Counted from the first letter of the stretch, positions 26,479-36,272 are shown. The stretch: DNA of 64,000 bases from CAUTYU01 sp963545205 (GCA_963545205.1 CAUUHW010000004.1:124001-188000); one strand, 5' to 3'. Made by a program: numbers and translations. Notes: generated by a model from the letters alone, not told the origin.

Positions 26479-27408
26479 ATGCTTGGTTCTTTTCTGTTTC
26501 GCGTGGCTTTGAGCTTGGTGCTTTTTTTTAGTTTTGCCGCTTCCGGTCTTTGTACGGAATTTGTTCAGGTACGCAGGCAGCTCGAACCCGGGCAATCCGC
26601 AGCTCAGGTTAAACAGGAACTGATACAGGAAGGATTCGTGCAGGGAGCAATGAGTGAGGTCAATTCTTTACTTGATGTGCCTCTTAGCCCCAGGCGGCAG
26701 GAATTGCTTGTCTCCTATCTTGAACCTTATGTCCAGCGTTTGATTATCAGCTATTCAGACCTTGGTTTGAAACAGGCAGGATCTTCAACAGAAGTGGTTC
26801 AGGAGCTTGAACTGACTGTAAACATACAGGCACTGAAAAAGATTTTGAAAAAAATCGGGGTGTTTCATACCTGCGTTAGTCCTGTCCGCTACTTTTTAAG
26901 CGGAGAAGGTCTGCCCACGGAGCAGATACACGATCTTGAAGTGCTTTACGGCCTTGAACAGACAGCTGCTCTGGAAGGCGTCAATGCTGTATTGAGCTTG
27001 CAGCCATCAGCTCCTGTGGGATTTACGGCCAGACTTTTTATTGGTACACGGGAGCTTGTATCCAGGGCTGGCAGTCTTGAACGGGCCTGGAAAAACATCT
27101 GGGAACAATATTTTGCCTTACCCGATCTGGCCTTACAGGGAACCAGTCTTTCAAGCCTGTGGCTGAAAGGCTGGGAAAACAGCGCTGAGGTCTACGCCTT
27201 TGACAGAACACTTCACTCATGGGCCAAATTGATTGATGCCGCTCGCCTTGAATTTTTACAGCTTTCAGCCAATCAGACCGAGGCCTTTTGGTCGATTCGC
27301 AGTACAAACGATGAACTACTCAAGGAAAAAATCAAGCAGCATCTGGCGCTGTATCCTCATCTTCAATTGATGCATGGAGAACCTGTTCGCAAATTTTCTG
27401 AACGCTAG
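26479..27408 (+). CDS. Secreted periplasmic protein of unknown function
   Basis: The 309-residue product has a signal peptide (MLGSFLFRVALSLVLFFSFAASGLC, cleaved near CTEF). The rest is soluble with predicted mixed helix and sheet. ELELTVNIQALKKILKKIG followed by SPVRYFLSGEG recalls repeated periplasmic assembly domains, but I do not recognise the family. GCGGAG lies nine bases before the ATG. The last four bases overlap the end of tatA on the other strand. Confidence 0.7.
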   Translation: MLGSFLFRVALSLVLFFSFAASGLCTEFVQVRRQLEPGQSAAQVKQELIQEGFVQGAMSEVNSLLDVPLSPRRQELLVSYLEPYVQRLIISYSDLGLKQAGSSTEVVQELELTVNIQALKKILKKIGVFHTCVSPVRYFLSGEGLPTEQIHDLEVLYGLEQTAALEGVNAVLSLQPSAPVGFTARLFIGTRELVSRAGSLERAWKNIWEQYFALPDLALQGTSLSSLWLKGWENSAEVYAFDRTLHSWAKLIDAARLEFLQLSANQTEAFWSIRSTNDELLKEKIKQHLALYPHLQLMHGEPVRKFSER

Positions 27409-27605
27409 ACAGTCTGATTCTTGTCAGCAGCGTCAGCTTCTTTTGTCGGCGTGACATCAATTTCATCAGGCTCGTTTGTTGCTTTTTTGAAATTTTTAAT
27501 AGCCTGCCCCACGCCTGCGCCAATTTCGGGAAGTTTTTTGGCTCCAAAAACAACCAGAACAATAACCAGAATAATGATAAGTTCAGGAATTCCAATTCCA
27601 AACAT
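27405..27605 (-). CDS. tatA: Sec-independent protein translocase subunit TatA/E
   Basis: The 66-residue protein has one N-terminal helix (IPELIIILVIVLVVFG), the hinge AKKLPEIGAGVGQAIKNFK and an acidic tail, the standard TatA architecture. It forms the pore of the twin-arginine pathway that exports folded cofactor proteins such as hydrogenases and formate dehydrogenases. GGAGG precedes the ATG. No tatB or tatC is adjacent. Confidence 0.95.
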   Translation of the reverse strand: MFGIGIPELIIILVIVLVVFGAKKLPEIGAGVGQAIKNFKKATNEPDEIDVTPTKEADAADKNQTV

Positions 27606-27724
27606 ACGACCTCCTCAGGTGTCAAACGTGCATATATCCGTACCATTGTCCGGTCAAGATTCAAAGTCTTTTCTGTATCCGCATAAAACATGTTTTTTGC
27701 TAACAGGACATTTTTCCTCTTATC

Positions 27725-28567
27725 ATGATTGAACTTTTGTCAAAAAAAGAGCCTGGCCTGTGCAAGCCCTTGCCTGATAACTGGCAGGAAATACTTGGTT
27801 TTGTCTCAGACTCCTGTCTGCACTCTGAACCTGCCGGATATTGCCGGCTTCCCATCATTGTCTGTGGCGAGTGCAGCTCAACCTTTGCTGTTGCCAGAGC
27901 CTTACTGAATGAGAAAAAATTGCCGGTCTGGGGTTCTGTTCTTACCCTGGGACAATGGCAGGGCAGAGGGCAGAAAGGGCGGGAGTGGATTTCTCCGCCA
28001 GGCAATATCTACGCCTCATTGCGCTTGCCAGCGCCCCCCCCAAAATGGGATACAATTCTTTCCCTGCTCTGTGGATACTGTCTGGTACAGGCCTTTTCGG
28101 AGCTTGGTTTTGCCGCAGTTTTGAAATGGCCCAATGATATTTTGCTTTGCGGAAGCAAAGTCGCAGGCCTGCTGCTGGAAGAACGAGCAGGGGAAATTGT
28201 GCTGGGAACAGGAATAAATGTTTCTTTTGCTCCGCCCGCGTCTTCTTTACGGTCAGGAACCACAATAAAGCCAACCTGTCTCAATCAGCAGGGGCAAAAG
28301 ACTTTTTTCGCGCTGCCTCTATGGTCAACCCTTGTCTCGTCTTTTTATTTTTGTTACCAGAACATGGTATTGAGGTTGACACCCTCTGTTTTTTTGACGC
28401 GTTTATACTCAAATTTTGCCTTTTCAGGGGAAATCGTAACCATCACTTTAAAAAATGAAGAGGTTACTGGTTTGTTTTCAGGACTTACACCTGATGGTGG
28501 TATTGTCCTGACAGTTGGAGACAAAACACGCGTCTTTTTTTCCGGCAGTTTACTTCCGGCAATTTGA
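27725..28567 (+). CDS. birA: Biotin-[acetyl-CoA-carboxylase] ligase, catalytic form
   Basis: The 280-residue enzyme activates biotin to biotinyl-AMP and attaches it to carrier lysines. The catalytic motifs are GQWQGRGQKGREW (usual GRGRxGR loop), the KWPNDILL motif, GLLLEE and GTGINV. There is no N-terminal helix-turn-helix, so this is the monofunctional type and not a biotin-operon repressor. It is divergent from tatA and lies 48 bases before the PEP synthase gene. Confidence 0.9.
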   Translation: MIELLSKKEPGLCKPLPDNWQEILGFVSDSCLHSEPAGYCRLPIIVCGECSSTFAVARALLNEKKLPVWGSVLTLGQWQGRGQKGREWISPPGNIYASLRLPAPPPKWDTILSLLCGYCLVQAFSELGFAAVLKWPNDILLCGSKVAGLLLEERAGEIVLGTGINVSFAPPASSLRSGTTIKPTCLNQQGQKTFFALPLWSTLVSSFYFCYQNMVLRLTPSVFLTRLYSNFAFSGEIVTITLKNEEVTGLFSGLTPDGGIVLTVGDKTRVFFSGSLLPAI

Positions 28568-28614
28568 CATCTGTTCACGAATAAACCCTTTGACATCTTC
28601 CTGGAGGAGAAACC

Positions 28615-31600
28615 ATGGCTCCAAAAACAAACGGCAATTCCAAGGTAAAAGCTCAGGCTGGGGCAGCAAAAAAAAATCTTCATGATTTGAAGCAGCAACT
28701 TGTTCTGACCGGTGAAGATATCACAGCCATTGGCGAAGAGGCAGAGCTGATTGTCGGAGGAAAAAACTACAATACCGCTATCATCAGTACCATTGAAGGG
28801 GTCCGTGCGCCGCAGTTCAGGGCGATTTCCTCCCTGGCCTTTCATAAACTGCTTGATGAAACAAAAATCAACGCGACAGATATCCGTTCCCTGGTTGACA
28901 AGGAATACGACAGTGTTGACTGGAACGACCCTGAAATCAACAGTGACCCCGAATCCCTGCAGCGCATTGTGCGCATGATTGCTGACAAGGCGAAAAAACA
29001 GGAGGAGCATGTTGGTTCTCCGATTAACTTGCGAACTTTTATCAATAATGTTGTTGAAGGGTTCGCGGTTTCACCGGAAGGCATTGACCAGTTGAGAAAA
29101 CGCTCTGTTCTGGTTCAGGTCGCGATTTTATCTGTTGCTCTTCCATCTGAGGTTGAAGAAGAAGTACGCAGGGCGTATCGGGAAATCTGTCATGAAGCCG
29201 GCCTGGAAAACGAACCGGTCGCTGTTCGTTCCTCTGCCGCAGGTGAGGACAGCCGGAAAAAAGCCTTTGCCGGTTTGCAGGATACCTATTTGAATATTGT
29301 AGGCGAAAACGCCGTTGTTCAAGCCTACCACTGGGACTGCGCTTCTGCTTATAATCTGCGGAGTATGACCTATAGACGTGAAGCCATTCTGGACGCGATT
29401 AATCTCGCGGAAACAACTGGAAACAACGACTTGGCTGTTCAGGCCAAACAGGAATGGTCGATTGAAAACACCTCTCTTTCCGTGTGTATTATGCGCATGA
29501 TCAATCCGGTTATTTCCGGTACGGCCTTTTGCGCTGATACCGCCACAGGTTGTCGGGGAACAGACCGCAAGGATCTGGTCTCGATTGATGCCAGTTACGG
29601 TCTGGGTGAGGCTGTGGTTGGCGGTATGGTTACTCCAGATAAATTCTATGTTTTTCAGCGGGATGATGGGCAGGAAGTCGTTATCCGCTATATGGGCGCG
29701 AAAGAAAAAAAGATCATCTACGAAGAAGACGGAAGCGGAACCAAAACAGTTATTGTTGACCCTGATTCCGCGTACCGCTGGTCGTTGTCCCTGGCCCAGG
29801 CTGAAATAGTTGCCCAGGGTGTACGCCAGATCAGCAGGGCATACGGCGGCATGATCATGGATTCCGAGTTTTGCATCGACCGCTGGGACAGACTGTGGTT
29901 TGTTCAGGCCCGACCGGAAACCCGCTGGAATGAAGAGCTGGAAAAGCATCCGCACACAATTTTTTTGCGGCGCATGGAAGTGCCTGATGCCGCTATTAAA
30001 GATGCGGAAATTTTGGTTGAAGGCAATGGTGCTTCACATGGAGCCGGAAAAGGCGTTGTCCGTTTTTTACGTTCCGCTCTGGAGCTGAATAAAATCCACA
30101 AAGGCGATATTCTGGTTGCGGAGCGTACTGACCCTGATATGGTTCCGGGTATGCGTCTGGCTTCGGCGATTATTGCCGATGCCGGAGGAGACACCAGCCA
30201 CGCGGCCATTACTTCCCGGGAACTGGGGATTCCGGCTGTTATTGGTGTCCAACGGCCAGAAATACTGCGCTCCCTTGATGGACAGGAAGTCACAGTTGAT
30301 GGCACGAGGGGCCGCGTTTATCGAGGACTTCTGCCCATGGAAGAGGTTGGGGGCGAAATTGATGTCAGTGCGTTACCGCAGACCAAAACAAAAATAGGGC
30401 TTGTTCTGGCTGATGTTGGTCAATCTCTTTTTCTTTCCCGCTTGCGTCAGATGCCGGATTTCGAGGTTGGCCTGCTGCGGGCAGAATTTATGCTGGGCAA
30501 TATCGGCGTCCATCCGCTGGCCCTGGAAGCTTATGACAATGGGAGTCTCAACAAGATTGTTGAAGGAAAACTTAAAGAACTGGAAGTTGAGCTGACCAAG
30601 ACCATTAAGGAACAACTGGACGCTGGCCTGATTTATGTCAATATCAGATTGCGCCAGTATGTTGGGGTTGTGTCCGGTCTGACACAGGAAATAGAAGAAA
30701 TCTCCGAACGCAGCGCGGCAAAAGGAACAGATGAAGTGCTGGCTATTCACCGCAAATTGAGGGAACTGGATAAAAAACAGGACGACTATCTTGAATGCGC
30801 GACCCAGCGTCTTGATGTCTTGAAGACTTCCATTGATTTGCATGAGCATGTCGCGATCATCATGGGCTATACTGAAGACCTTGATAATTTTGACGGCGAT
30901 CAGTTGCGGGATACCATTCAGCAAAAAATTGCCGCGCAGGTTGAAAAGATTCAAGACGATCCTCTGGTACAGGAAATCATGACCAATATCGTAGCGGCGC
31001 GGGAAGACGTGGCCTTAAAAATCGGTCTGCAAAGCCGTATTGATGACATCAGGGAACTGCCTCAAAAAATAGGAAGAATCCTGCATACAAAAGGCTACCG
31101 TACTGGAAAGGATATGTATATCCAGAGTCTGGCCCAAGGTCTGGCAATTTTTGCCATGGCTTTTTACGGCAAAACGATTTTATACCGGACAACCGATTAT
31201 AAAACGAATGAATATCGCAATCTGCTTGGCGGGTTGCTTTTTGAAGATGTCGAGGACAATCCCATGCTCGGATACCGTGGCGTATCACGCAATATACACG
31301 ACTGGGAACTTGAGGCTTTCAAAATGGCCAGAGGTGCCTTTGGAAGCAAGAATCTGGCCTTGATGCTGCCCTTTGTCCGTACCCTGGAAGAGGCACGGAG
31401 TATGAAACGCTATCTGGCTCAGGTGCATAATCTGATTTCCGGTCAGGACGATCTGAAAATCGTACTCATGGCCGAAATACCGAGTAACGCGGTGCTGGCC
31501 AAGGAATTTCTTCATGAATTTGATGGCTTTTCCATTGGTTCCAACGATATGACCCAGATGATGCTTGGTACGGATCGGGATAATCCCAGTTTGTGCCATA

Positions 31601-32181
31601 TTTACGATTCTGAAGATCCCGCTGTGGTGTGGGCGATTTTAACCACCATTTTTACAGGTCAGAAGTACGGAAAAAAGGTTGGTTTTTGTGGTCAGGGTGT
31701 TGCCAACAGCCGGGTGCTTCGCGGACTTGTCTGTATTGCCGGAATTGTTTCCGCCTCTGTTGTTCCTGATACCTACGCCCAAACCAAACAAGACGTGGCT
31801 GAGATTGAAAAGGAAAACATTCCGGTCAGCGGGCTTGGAGCCTGGTTGAAAAAGCAGTATACAGAGCGGCTGCATTCCCTGATGCGTGAACAAAACTACG
31901 GCCATATTCTGAAAAAAAGCAAGACCGGTGAAGAACTGATGGAATGGTATGAAGGAGAGCTGGCCCGTTTGAATGAACAGTTGCAGGTCAACCTTGGAAC
32001 CATAAAAGATAAGTTTTACCGGCAGGAAATGATAGCTTTTCGCCAGACGTTTCATAAAATAGTGATTTACGCGACCTGGGATTGGGACAAGACTGTGCTT
32101 GACGCTTTACATCAGGCCGGTTTTGCGAACTTTGAAGAACAGACCACGGCTCTTGAAAAACAAAGAGAAAAAAAATGGTAA
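28615..32181 (+). CDS. ppsA: Phosphoenolpyruvate synthase-like protein with large helical insertion
   Basis: PpsA makes PEP from pyruvate and ATP for gluconeogenesis. The order is an ATP-grasp domain (VAVRSSAAGEDSRKKAFAGL, ASYGLGEAVVGGMV, WFVQARPETRW) and a swivelling domain with the phospho-His near residue 529 (AGGDTSHAAITSRELGIPAV). A PEP/pyruvate barrel follows (IGSNDMTQMMLGTDRDN, VGFCGQGVAN). At 1188 residues it is far longer than the roughly 800 of enteric PpsA. About 200 mostly helical, charged residues (about 640-850) lie inside the barrel between FMLGNIGVHP and YRTTDYKTNEYRN, and the N-terminus is also extended. All catalytic motifs remain. GGAGGAG precedes the ATG. Confidence 0.88.
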   Translation: MAPKTNGNSKVKAQAGAAKKNLHDLKQQLVLTGEDITAIGEEAELIVGGKNYNTAIISTIEGVRAPQFRAISSLAFHKLLDETKINATDIRSLVDKEYDSVDWNDPEINSDPESLQRIVRMIADKAKKQEEHVGSPINLRTFINNVVEGFAVSPEGIDQLRKRSVLVQVAILSVALPSEVEEEVRRAYREICHEAGLENEPVAVRSSAAGEDSRKKAFAGLQDTYLNIVGENAVVQAYHWDCASAYNLRSMTYRREAILDAINLAETTGNNDLAVQAKQEWSIENTSLSVCIMRMINPVISGTAFCADTATGCRGTDRKDLVSIDASYGLGEAVVGGMVTPDKFYVFQRDDGQEVVIRYMGAKEKKIIYEEDGSGTKTVIVDPDSAYRWSLSLAQAEIVAQGVRQISRAYGGMIMDSEFCIDRWDRLWFVQARPETRWNEELEKHPHTIFLRRMEVPDAAIKDAEILVEGNGASHGAGKGVVRFLRSALELNKIHKGDILVAERTDPDMVPGMRLASAIIADAGGDTSHAAITSRELGIPAVIGVQRPEILRSLDGQEVTVDGTRGRVYRGLLPMEEVGGEIDVSALPQTKTKIGLVLADVGQSLFLSRLRQMPDFEVGLLRAEFMLGNIGVHPLALEAYDNGSLNKIVEGKLKELEVELTKTIKEQLDAGLIYVNIRLRQYVGVVSGLTQEIEEISERSAAKGTDEVLAIHRKLRELDKKQDDYLECATQRLDVLKTSIDLHEHVAIIMGYTEDLDNFDGDQLRDTIQQKIAAQVEKIQDDPLVQEIMTNIVAAREDVALKIGLQSRIDDIRELPQKIGRILHTKGYRTGKDMYIQSLAQGLAIFAMAFYGKTILYRTTDYKTNEYRNLLGGLLFEDVEDNPMLGYRGVSRNIHDWELEAFKMARGAFGSKNLALMLPFVRTLEEARSMKRYLAQVHNLISGQDDLKIVLMAEIPSNAVLAKEFLHEFDGFSIGSNDMTQMMLGTDRDNPSLCHIYDSEDPAVVWAILTTIFTGQKYGKKVGFCGQGVANSRVLRGLVCIAGIVSASVVPDTYAQTKQDVAEIEKENIPVSGLGAWLKKQYTERLHSLMREQNYGHILKKSKTGEELMEWYEGELARLNEQLQVNLGTIKDKFYRQEMIAFRQTFHKIVIYATWDWDKTVLDALHQAGFANFEEQTTALEKQREKKW

Positions 32182-32212
32182 GCCTGTTCAGGAGCTTTTG
32201 AATTTCATTCTC

Positions 32213-32242
32213 TCAAAAAGCGGCTGGTTGGTCGCTTTTTTT
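32213..32242 (+). terminator. Probable terminator after the PEP synthase gene
   Basis: AAAAAGCG pairs with CGCTTTTT around a ten-base loop and is followed by a T-run. It lies 35 bases before mgtE, so mgtE may need its own promoter. Confidence 0.65.
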
Positions 32243-32276
32243 CCTGTTTATTTTTTGCCTGTAAAACAAGAAAATT

Positions 32277-33605
32277 ATGTGTAAGACAATACCAGAAAAT
32301 AAATCCAATCCCTCTTTGGCGGAAAAATTTGCCAGAACATACGCCATGATGCACCCGGCTGATGCGGCTGAGCATCTGCAGGATTGTCCGCTTGACGAGC
32401 AAATTCAGTTTCTTTTGCGCCAGGACATCAATGAGGCAGCAGAAACTATCGCGGAAATGGAGTGGATGGACCAGATTGAGCTGATGAGCCAGCTACCGCC
32501 GCAATTCGCAGCTGATTTGCTTGCCCGGATGTCTCCTGATGACGCTGCCGACGCCCTGGAAGATCTGGAAGAATCTGTCCGTTCTGAAATCCTGCTGCGG
32601 ATTGCCCCCAAGGATGCCGCAGATATTAAATCCCTGTTGCGTTTTGATCCTGATTGCGCCGGTGGAGTTATGAACACCGAGATCCTGGCTCTTGATCAAA
32701 ACCTGAATGTCAGTCAGGCTATCAATCTTATTCGTGAGCGGGTTGATGAAGCAGAGATCCCTTATTACGCCTATATTGTTGACGAAGCCCGTCACCTGCT
32801 TGGCGTGCTGTCCCTGCGTGACCTTATTCGTTCTCCTTCCTGGCGCGTTTTGCGGGATCTGTTAAAGGAACAAAATCTTATTTATGCCTCTTATGATATT
32901 GACAAGGAAGAAGCTGCCCGTCTGATCAGCAGGTACAATCTGTTTGCCTTGCCGGTTACTGACCATGACAAACGTATTCTTGGCGTGGTCACTGTTGATG
33001 ATGTCATTGATATTATCCAGGAGGAAGCAAGCGAAGACATGCAGAGCATGGTTGGAGCTGGCGCGGACGAAAGTACAGATTCTCCCTGGACCTATTCCTT
33101 ACGTATGCGCCTGCCCTGGTTGTTGATAAATCTCTTTAATTCCGCAATATCTGCCTATGTTGTGCATCTTTTTGAAGGCACCATCGCCCAGATGACGATT
33201 TTAGCTGTTTTGATGCCGGTTGTGGCCAATCAGGCAGGCAACACCGGCCAGCAATCTCTGGCAGTCATGATCAGGCAGCTGGCAGTTGAGCGTTTTGATC
33301 GAAAAAAAGCCTGGCTGGCAGTGGTGCGCGAAGCCAGAGTCGGGCTGGCAACAGGATTTGTCATTGCTTCTGTTGTCTTTGTTATACTGGCTGTTGGGCT
33401 GGGCAATGGCAAACTGGGCGGAGTAATGGCTTTGGCGCTTGGTTGCGACATGCTGCTTGGTGCTGTGGCCGGAGCCTCTATCCCTCTGATTCTCAGGGAA
33501 GTTGGTCGTGACCCCGCCCAGGCTTCAAGTATTTTTTTGACAACTCTGACAGACGGCGCCGGATTTTTTACCTTTCTTGGATTTGCCGCTTTATTTTTAC
33601 TGTAG
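32277..33605 (+). CDS. mgtE: Magnesium transporter MgtE
   Basis: The 442-residue protein has the three MgtE parts. A cytoplasmic N domain (MHPADAAEHLQDCP, LARMSPDDAADALEDL) senses magnesium. A CBS pair (about 135-255; GGVMNTEILALDQN, GVLSLRDLI, GVVTVDDVIDII) follows. Five C-terminal helices contain MPVVANQAGNTGQQSLAVMIRQLA, the family signature, and ILREVGRDPAQASSIFLTTLTD. It forms a gated dimeric Mg2+ channel in the inner membrane. Its end overlaps rlmN by nine bases on the other strand. Confidence 0.95.
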   Translation: MCKTIPENKSNPSLAEKFARTYAMMHPADAAEHLQDCPLDEQIQFLLRQDINEAAETIAEMEWMDQIELMSQLPPQFAADLLARMSPDDAADALEDLEESVRSEILLRIAPKDAADIKSLLRFDPDCAGGVMNTEILALDQNLNVSQAINLIRERVDEAEIPYYAYIVDEARHLLGVLSLRDLIRSPSWRVLRDLLKEQNLIYASYDIDKEEAARLISRYNLFALPVTDHDKRILGVVTVDDVIDIIQEEASEDMQSMVGAGADESTDSPWTYSLRMRLPWLLINLFNSAISAYVVHLFEGTIAQMTILAVLMPVVANQAGNTGQQSLAVMIRQLAVERFDRKKAWLAVVREARVGLATGFVIASVVFVILAVGLGNGKLGGVMALALGCDMLLGAVAGASIPLILREVGRDPAQASSIFLTTLTDGAGFFTFLGFAALFLL

Positions 33606-34625
33606 TTTTTGTGCTCGCAACTGACCGCAGCCAGCGGCAATTTCCGAACCTTTGCTCCAGCGGATACGGACAAAAATGTTTTGCTGGCGGATCTGGTCGG
33701 CAAATTTTTGTACTTCACTGTCCGGCGGGCGCTCAAACAAAGGAGCAGCGTCAGGGTTGTAGGGAATGATATTGACCCGCACAGGCAGGTCGCGGACAAA
33801 ATCGGCCAGTTGCCTGGCATGCAAGGGACTGTCGTTGACGCCGCGCAGCAAGATGTATTCAATAAAAAAGATTTCCCTGTTTCCTAGTGGATATTCTTTC
33901 AGACATTTTTTCAATTCTGCCAAAGGATAGCGCTTGTTAACCGGCATCAGTCTGGAGCGCAAAGCGTCTTCACAGGCATTCAAAGAAATGGCAACCCGCA
34001 GAGGGCTGAGCTGATACCGGCCCAGTCGGCGCAGACCGTCCAGTTTTCCGGCTGTGGAAAGGGTGATTTTACTGAGTGGGATATTCAGGCCCTTTTGGTC
34101 GCTCAACACTTTGATGGCCTGCACAACCTGCTCCAGATTATCAAGCGGTTCTCCCATACCCATAAAAACAATATTTCTGACCGGGAGTTGAAGTCCAAAT
34201 CTGGCCAGATAGACTTGAGCAACGATTTCTTCCGCTTCCAGATTTCGTGTCAGCCCGTTTTTGCCTGTGGAACAAAAGGCACAGGCCATACGGCAGCCCA
34301 CCTGAGAAGAAACGCAGATTGTGGCGTAGGAACGCATGGGAATAACCACGGACTCTATTGTCTGTCCGTCTGCCAGTCGGCTTAAAAATTTGATTGTCCC
34401 CGCTGTTTCCTGCCTGCGTACGACTTGGGGCAGGGCGCAGACAAGGTCGTTTTCAAACTTTTGCGCCAGGGCCAGAGCCGGCAGAAATTCAGGCAAATCC
34501 CTGACAACAAGCTGCCCGCGCTGCATAACCTGTGTGTAGGCGGCCTGAGCGTGATACGCTCCTTTGCCGTACCTGGTTTTGAACCGCTCTTCTAACTGCC
34601 GGACTGTCAGCCCCAGAATTCGCAT
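33597..34625 (-). CDS. rlmN: Dual-specificity 23S rRNA/tRNA adenine-2 methyltransferase RlmN
   Basis: This radical-SAM enzyme methylates C2 of A2503 in 23S rRNA and A37 in some tRNAs. The 342-residue product has the iron-sulfur motif CRMACAFC (Cys111, 115, 118), NIVFMGMGEPLDN, ITLSTAG and VAISLNA. The second catalytic cysteine is in EIAAGCGQL near the end. It starts a minus-strand group that continues upstream with the adenosine kinase-like, DUF445 and rlmH genes. Confidence 0.95.
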   Translation of the reverse strand: MRILGLTVRQLEERFKTRYGKGAYHAQAAYTQVMQRGQLVVRDLPEFLPALALAQKFENDLVCALPQVVRRQETAGTIKFLSRLADGQTIESVVIPMRSYATICVSSQVGCRMACAFCSTGKNGLTRNLEAEEIVAQVYLARFGLQLPVRNIVFMGMGEPLDNLEQVVQAIKVLSDQKGLNIPLSKITLSTAGKLDGLRRLGRYQLSPLRVAISLNACEDALRSRLMPVNKRYPLAELKKCLKEYPLGNREIFFIEYILLRGVNDSPLHARQLADFVRDLPVRVNIIPYNPDAAPLFERPPDSEVQKFADQIRQQNIFVRIRWSKGSEIAAGCGQLRAQKLQ

Positions 34626-34630
34626 TGTAA

Positions 34631-35128
34631 TTAACGCGCTTTGTAGCCAATCATCCGCAAAAAATCCTTGCGTTTTTGCTGATCAGCTTCGGATTCCACG
34701 CCTTTTGAAGCAAATCCATCAATAACACCAAGAACGCCGCGTCCCTGCGCGGTCTGGGCCAAAACGACCTGAACAGGATTGGCCGTGGCGCAGTGAATGG
34801 TACAGACTTCCGGTACCTGTTTTAAGCTGGTCATGATATTGATGGGAAACATGCCCCGCATAAACAAAACAAAGGTATGCCCGGCACTCAGGGCGAGAGC
34901 GTTCTTTCGCGCCAGTTCCATCAGTTCTTCACTCGTGCCTGAACAGCGGATCAGGCAGTCCTGAGAGGCTTCGCAAAACGCCAGGCCAAAGCTGGCGTCT
35001 GGTACGGAAGTGACCATCATTTCATGAATGTCTTCAACAGTTTTTATGAAGTGGGAATGTCCCAGAATCAGATTCAGTTCCTGCGGGTTTTCCAGAGTGA
35101 CCAGTTTCAGTTCAAGGTGTTCCTGCAT
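34631..35128 (-). CDS. Adenosine-specific kinase family protein (DUF355)
   Basis: The 165-residue protein matches the small single-domain family known from the adenosine-binding archaeal protein. It has LNLILGHSHFIKTVEDI, FGLAFCEASQDCLIRCSG, FVLFMRGMFPINIM and TIHCATANPVQV, and GRGVLGVIDGFASKGVE near the end. Family members bind adenosine or ATP, but a physiological role is not established. It stops five bases before the rlmN start, so the two are probably co-transcribed. Confidence 0.8.
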   Translation of the reverse strand: MQEHLELKLVTLENPQELNLILGHSHFIKTVEDIHEMMVTSVPDASFGLAFCEASQDCLIRCSGTSEELMELARKNALALSAGHTFVLFMRGMFPINIMTSLKQVPEVCTIHCATANPVQVVLAQTAQGRGVLGVIDGFASKGVESEADQQKRKDFLRMIGYKAR

Positions 35129-35140
35129 TTTTTTATCTCC

Positions 35141-35740
35141 TTATATTAAAAAGATACAGCCCTGCGTCAGGCCAATTACTGCTCCCAAAACAGCCCCGAT
35201 AAATTCAACAAAACGAAATTCTTTGCTCATAATGCCCATCAGCAGTTTTTCCAGTCTGGGAATGGACAGGTGTTCTATTTTTTCCTGAATGCGTTCTCTC
35301 AGATTGAGTGAATTTTCAATTTCCTGAGCAGCGGTTTCAATAAGAGCCGGAACAATACGCTCCATCTCACTTTCAAGCAGTTTTGAGATGCTGCCAATAA
35401 GTTCAGGAGTCAGCAACATGGCCGCCATTGGGTGTACCTGTCCAAGGCGGTGGGTTAAAAAATCCGTAAAACCGTCCAGTAATTTTTGTTTAACACCCAG
35501 CGCAAACTGCGGTGAGTGCATGGTCTGTTCAATGTCCTGATGAGAAAAAAGTTCCTCTTCAATAGCCACAGCCAGATTGGCGGCCAGTGCTTTTTGCCGT
35601 TTGGGGAAAATGCCATGCAGTTTCAGACCGCAGATGGACACGAGATTATGCGGGTGAAAAAGCATTTTTATGGCCAGAAAATTTGTCAGCCAGCCGATAA
35701 AGGCGCAGATACAGGTTGAAAAAAGCAGGTTAAGAACCAT
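35141..35740 (-). CDS. DUF445-family membrane protein
   Basis: The 199-residue protein has an N-terminal helix with GWLTNFLAIKMLFHP and GIFPKRQKALAANLA, the defining DUF445 motif. A helical soluble middle follows, then a C-terminal helix (FIGAVLGAVIGLTQGCIFLI). Function of the family is unknown. It is 12 bases upstream of the adenosine-kinase-like gene. Confidence 0.82.
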   Translation of the reverse strand: MVLNLLFSTCICAFIGWLTNFLAIKMLFHPHNLVSICGLKLHGIFPKRQKALAANLAVAIEEELFSHQDIEQTMHSPQFALGVKQKLLDGFTDFLTHRLGQVHPMAAMLLTPELIGSISKLLESEMERIVPALIETAAQEIENSLNLRERIQEKIEHLSIPRLEKLLMGIMSKEFRFVEFIGAVLGAVIGLTQGCIFLI

Positions 35741-35807
35741 GTGTTGTTTCCTTTTGTTTGCTTGCTGCGGATTTGTTTAGCCAGACCCGCACTGAAAGGC
35801 AAATATC

Positions 35808-36272
35808 TCAATGATGATATTTTCTGCCATGTAAAATGGAAAGCGCGCGGTAGGTTTGTTCCAGATGCACAACCCTAGCCAGTTCGTGCGGAAAGGTCAT
35901 CGGGCTTAAACTCAAAACATAATCCGCTTGCTGAACAAAATCCTGCTGCAAACCATATGCTCCGCCAAGGACAAAACAGGGCAGGCGGCCGGGCATTTCA
36001 AGCCAGCTCCCAAGCGCGGCCGCCAGTTTTGGGGAGGTGCAGCCTGTTCCTTTCTCGTCCAGGCAGATAATAAAATCTTTGTCTTGCAGCCTTGATTCAA
36101 TATACTGGGTCTCTTCTGTTTTACGAAGAGTTATGTCACTGTTGCGGCTATCTTTGACTACACAGGCCGCAACGGGAAGAAAATGTTGAATTTGGGCCAG
36201 ATAATATTGCTCGGCTTGCTGCCAGTAAGCAGTTTTACTTCTGCCGACAAAAATAAATTTTAATTGGCGCAT
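35808..36272 (-). CDS. rlmH: 23S rRNA (pseudouridine1915-N3)-methyltransferase RlmH
   Basis: RlmH is a small SPOUT methyltransferase acting on helix 69 of 23S rRNA. I place the start at ATG 36272 (MRQLKFIFVGRSKTAYW), which gives 154 residues, the usual size. The frame is open to 36416, but the extra residues look non-native. Conserved features are FIICLDEKG, FVLGGAYGL, LSLSPMTFPHELARVVHLEQTYRA and the C-terminal HGRKYHH. An ATG at 36287 is another possible start; ribosome sites are weak for both. Confidence 0.92.
   Translation of the reverse strand: MRQLKFIFVGRSKTAYWQQAEQYYLAQIQHFLPVAACVVKDSRNSDITLRKTEETQYIESRLQDKDFIICLDEKGTGCTSPKLAAALGSWLEMPGRLPCFVLGGAYGLQQDFVQQADYVLSLSPMTFPHELARVVHLEQTYRALSILHGRKYHH

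Noticed and set aside
29128..29955. 275-codon minus-strand ORF inside the PEP synthase gene
   Set aside because: It is a shadow of conserved ATP-grasp coding sequence with no recognisable motif of its own.
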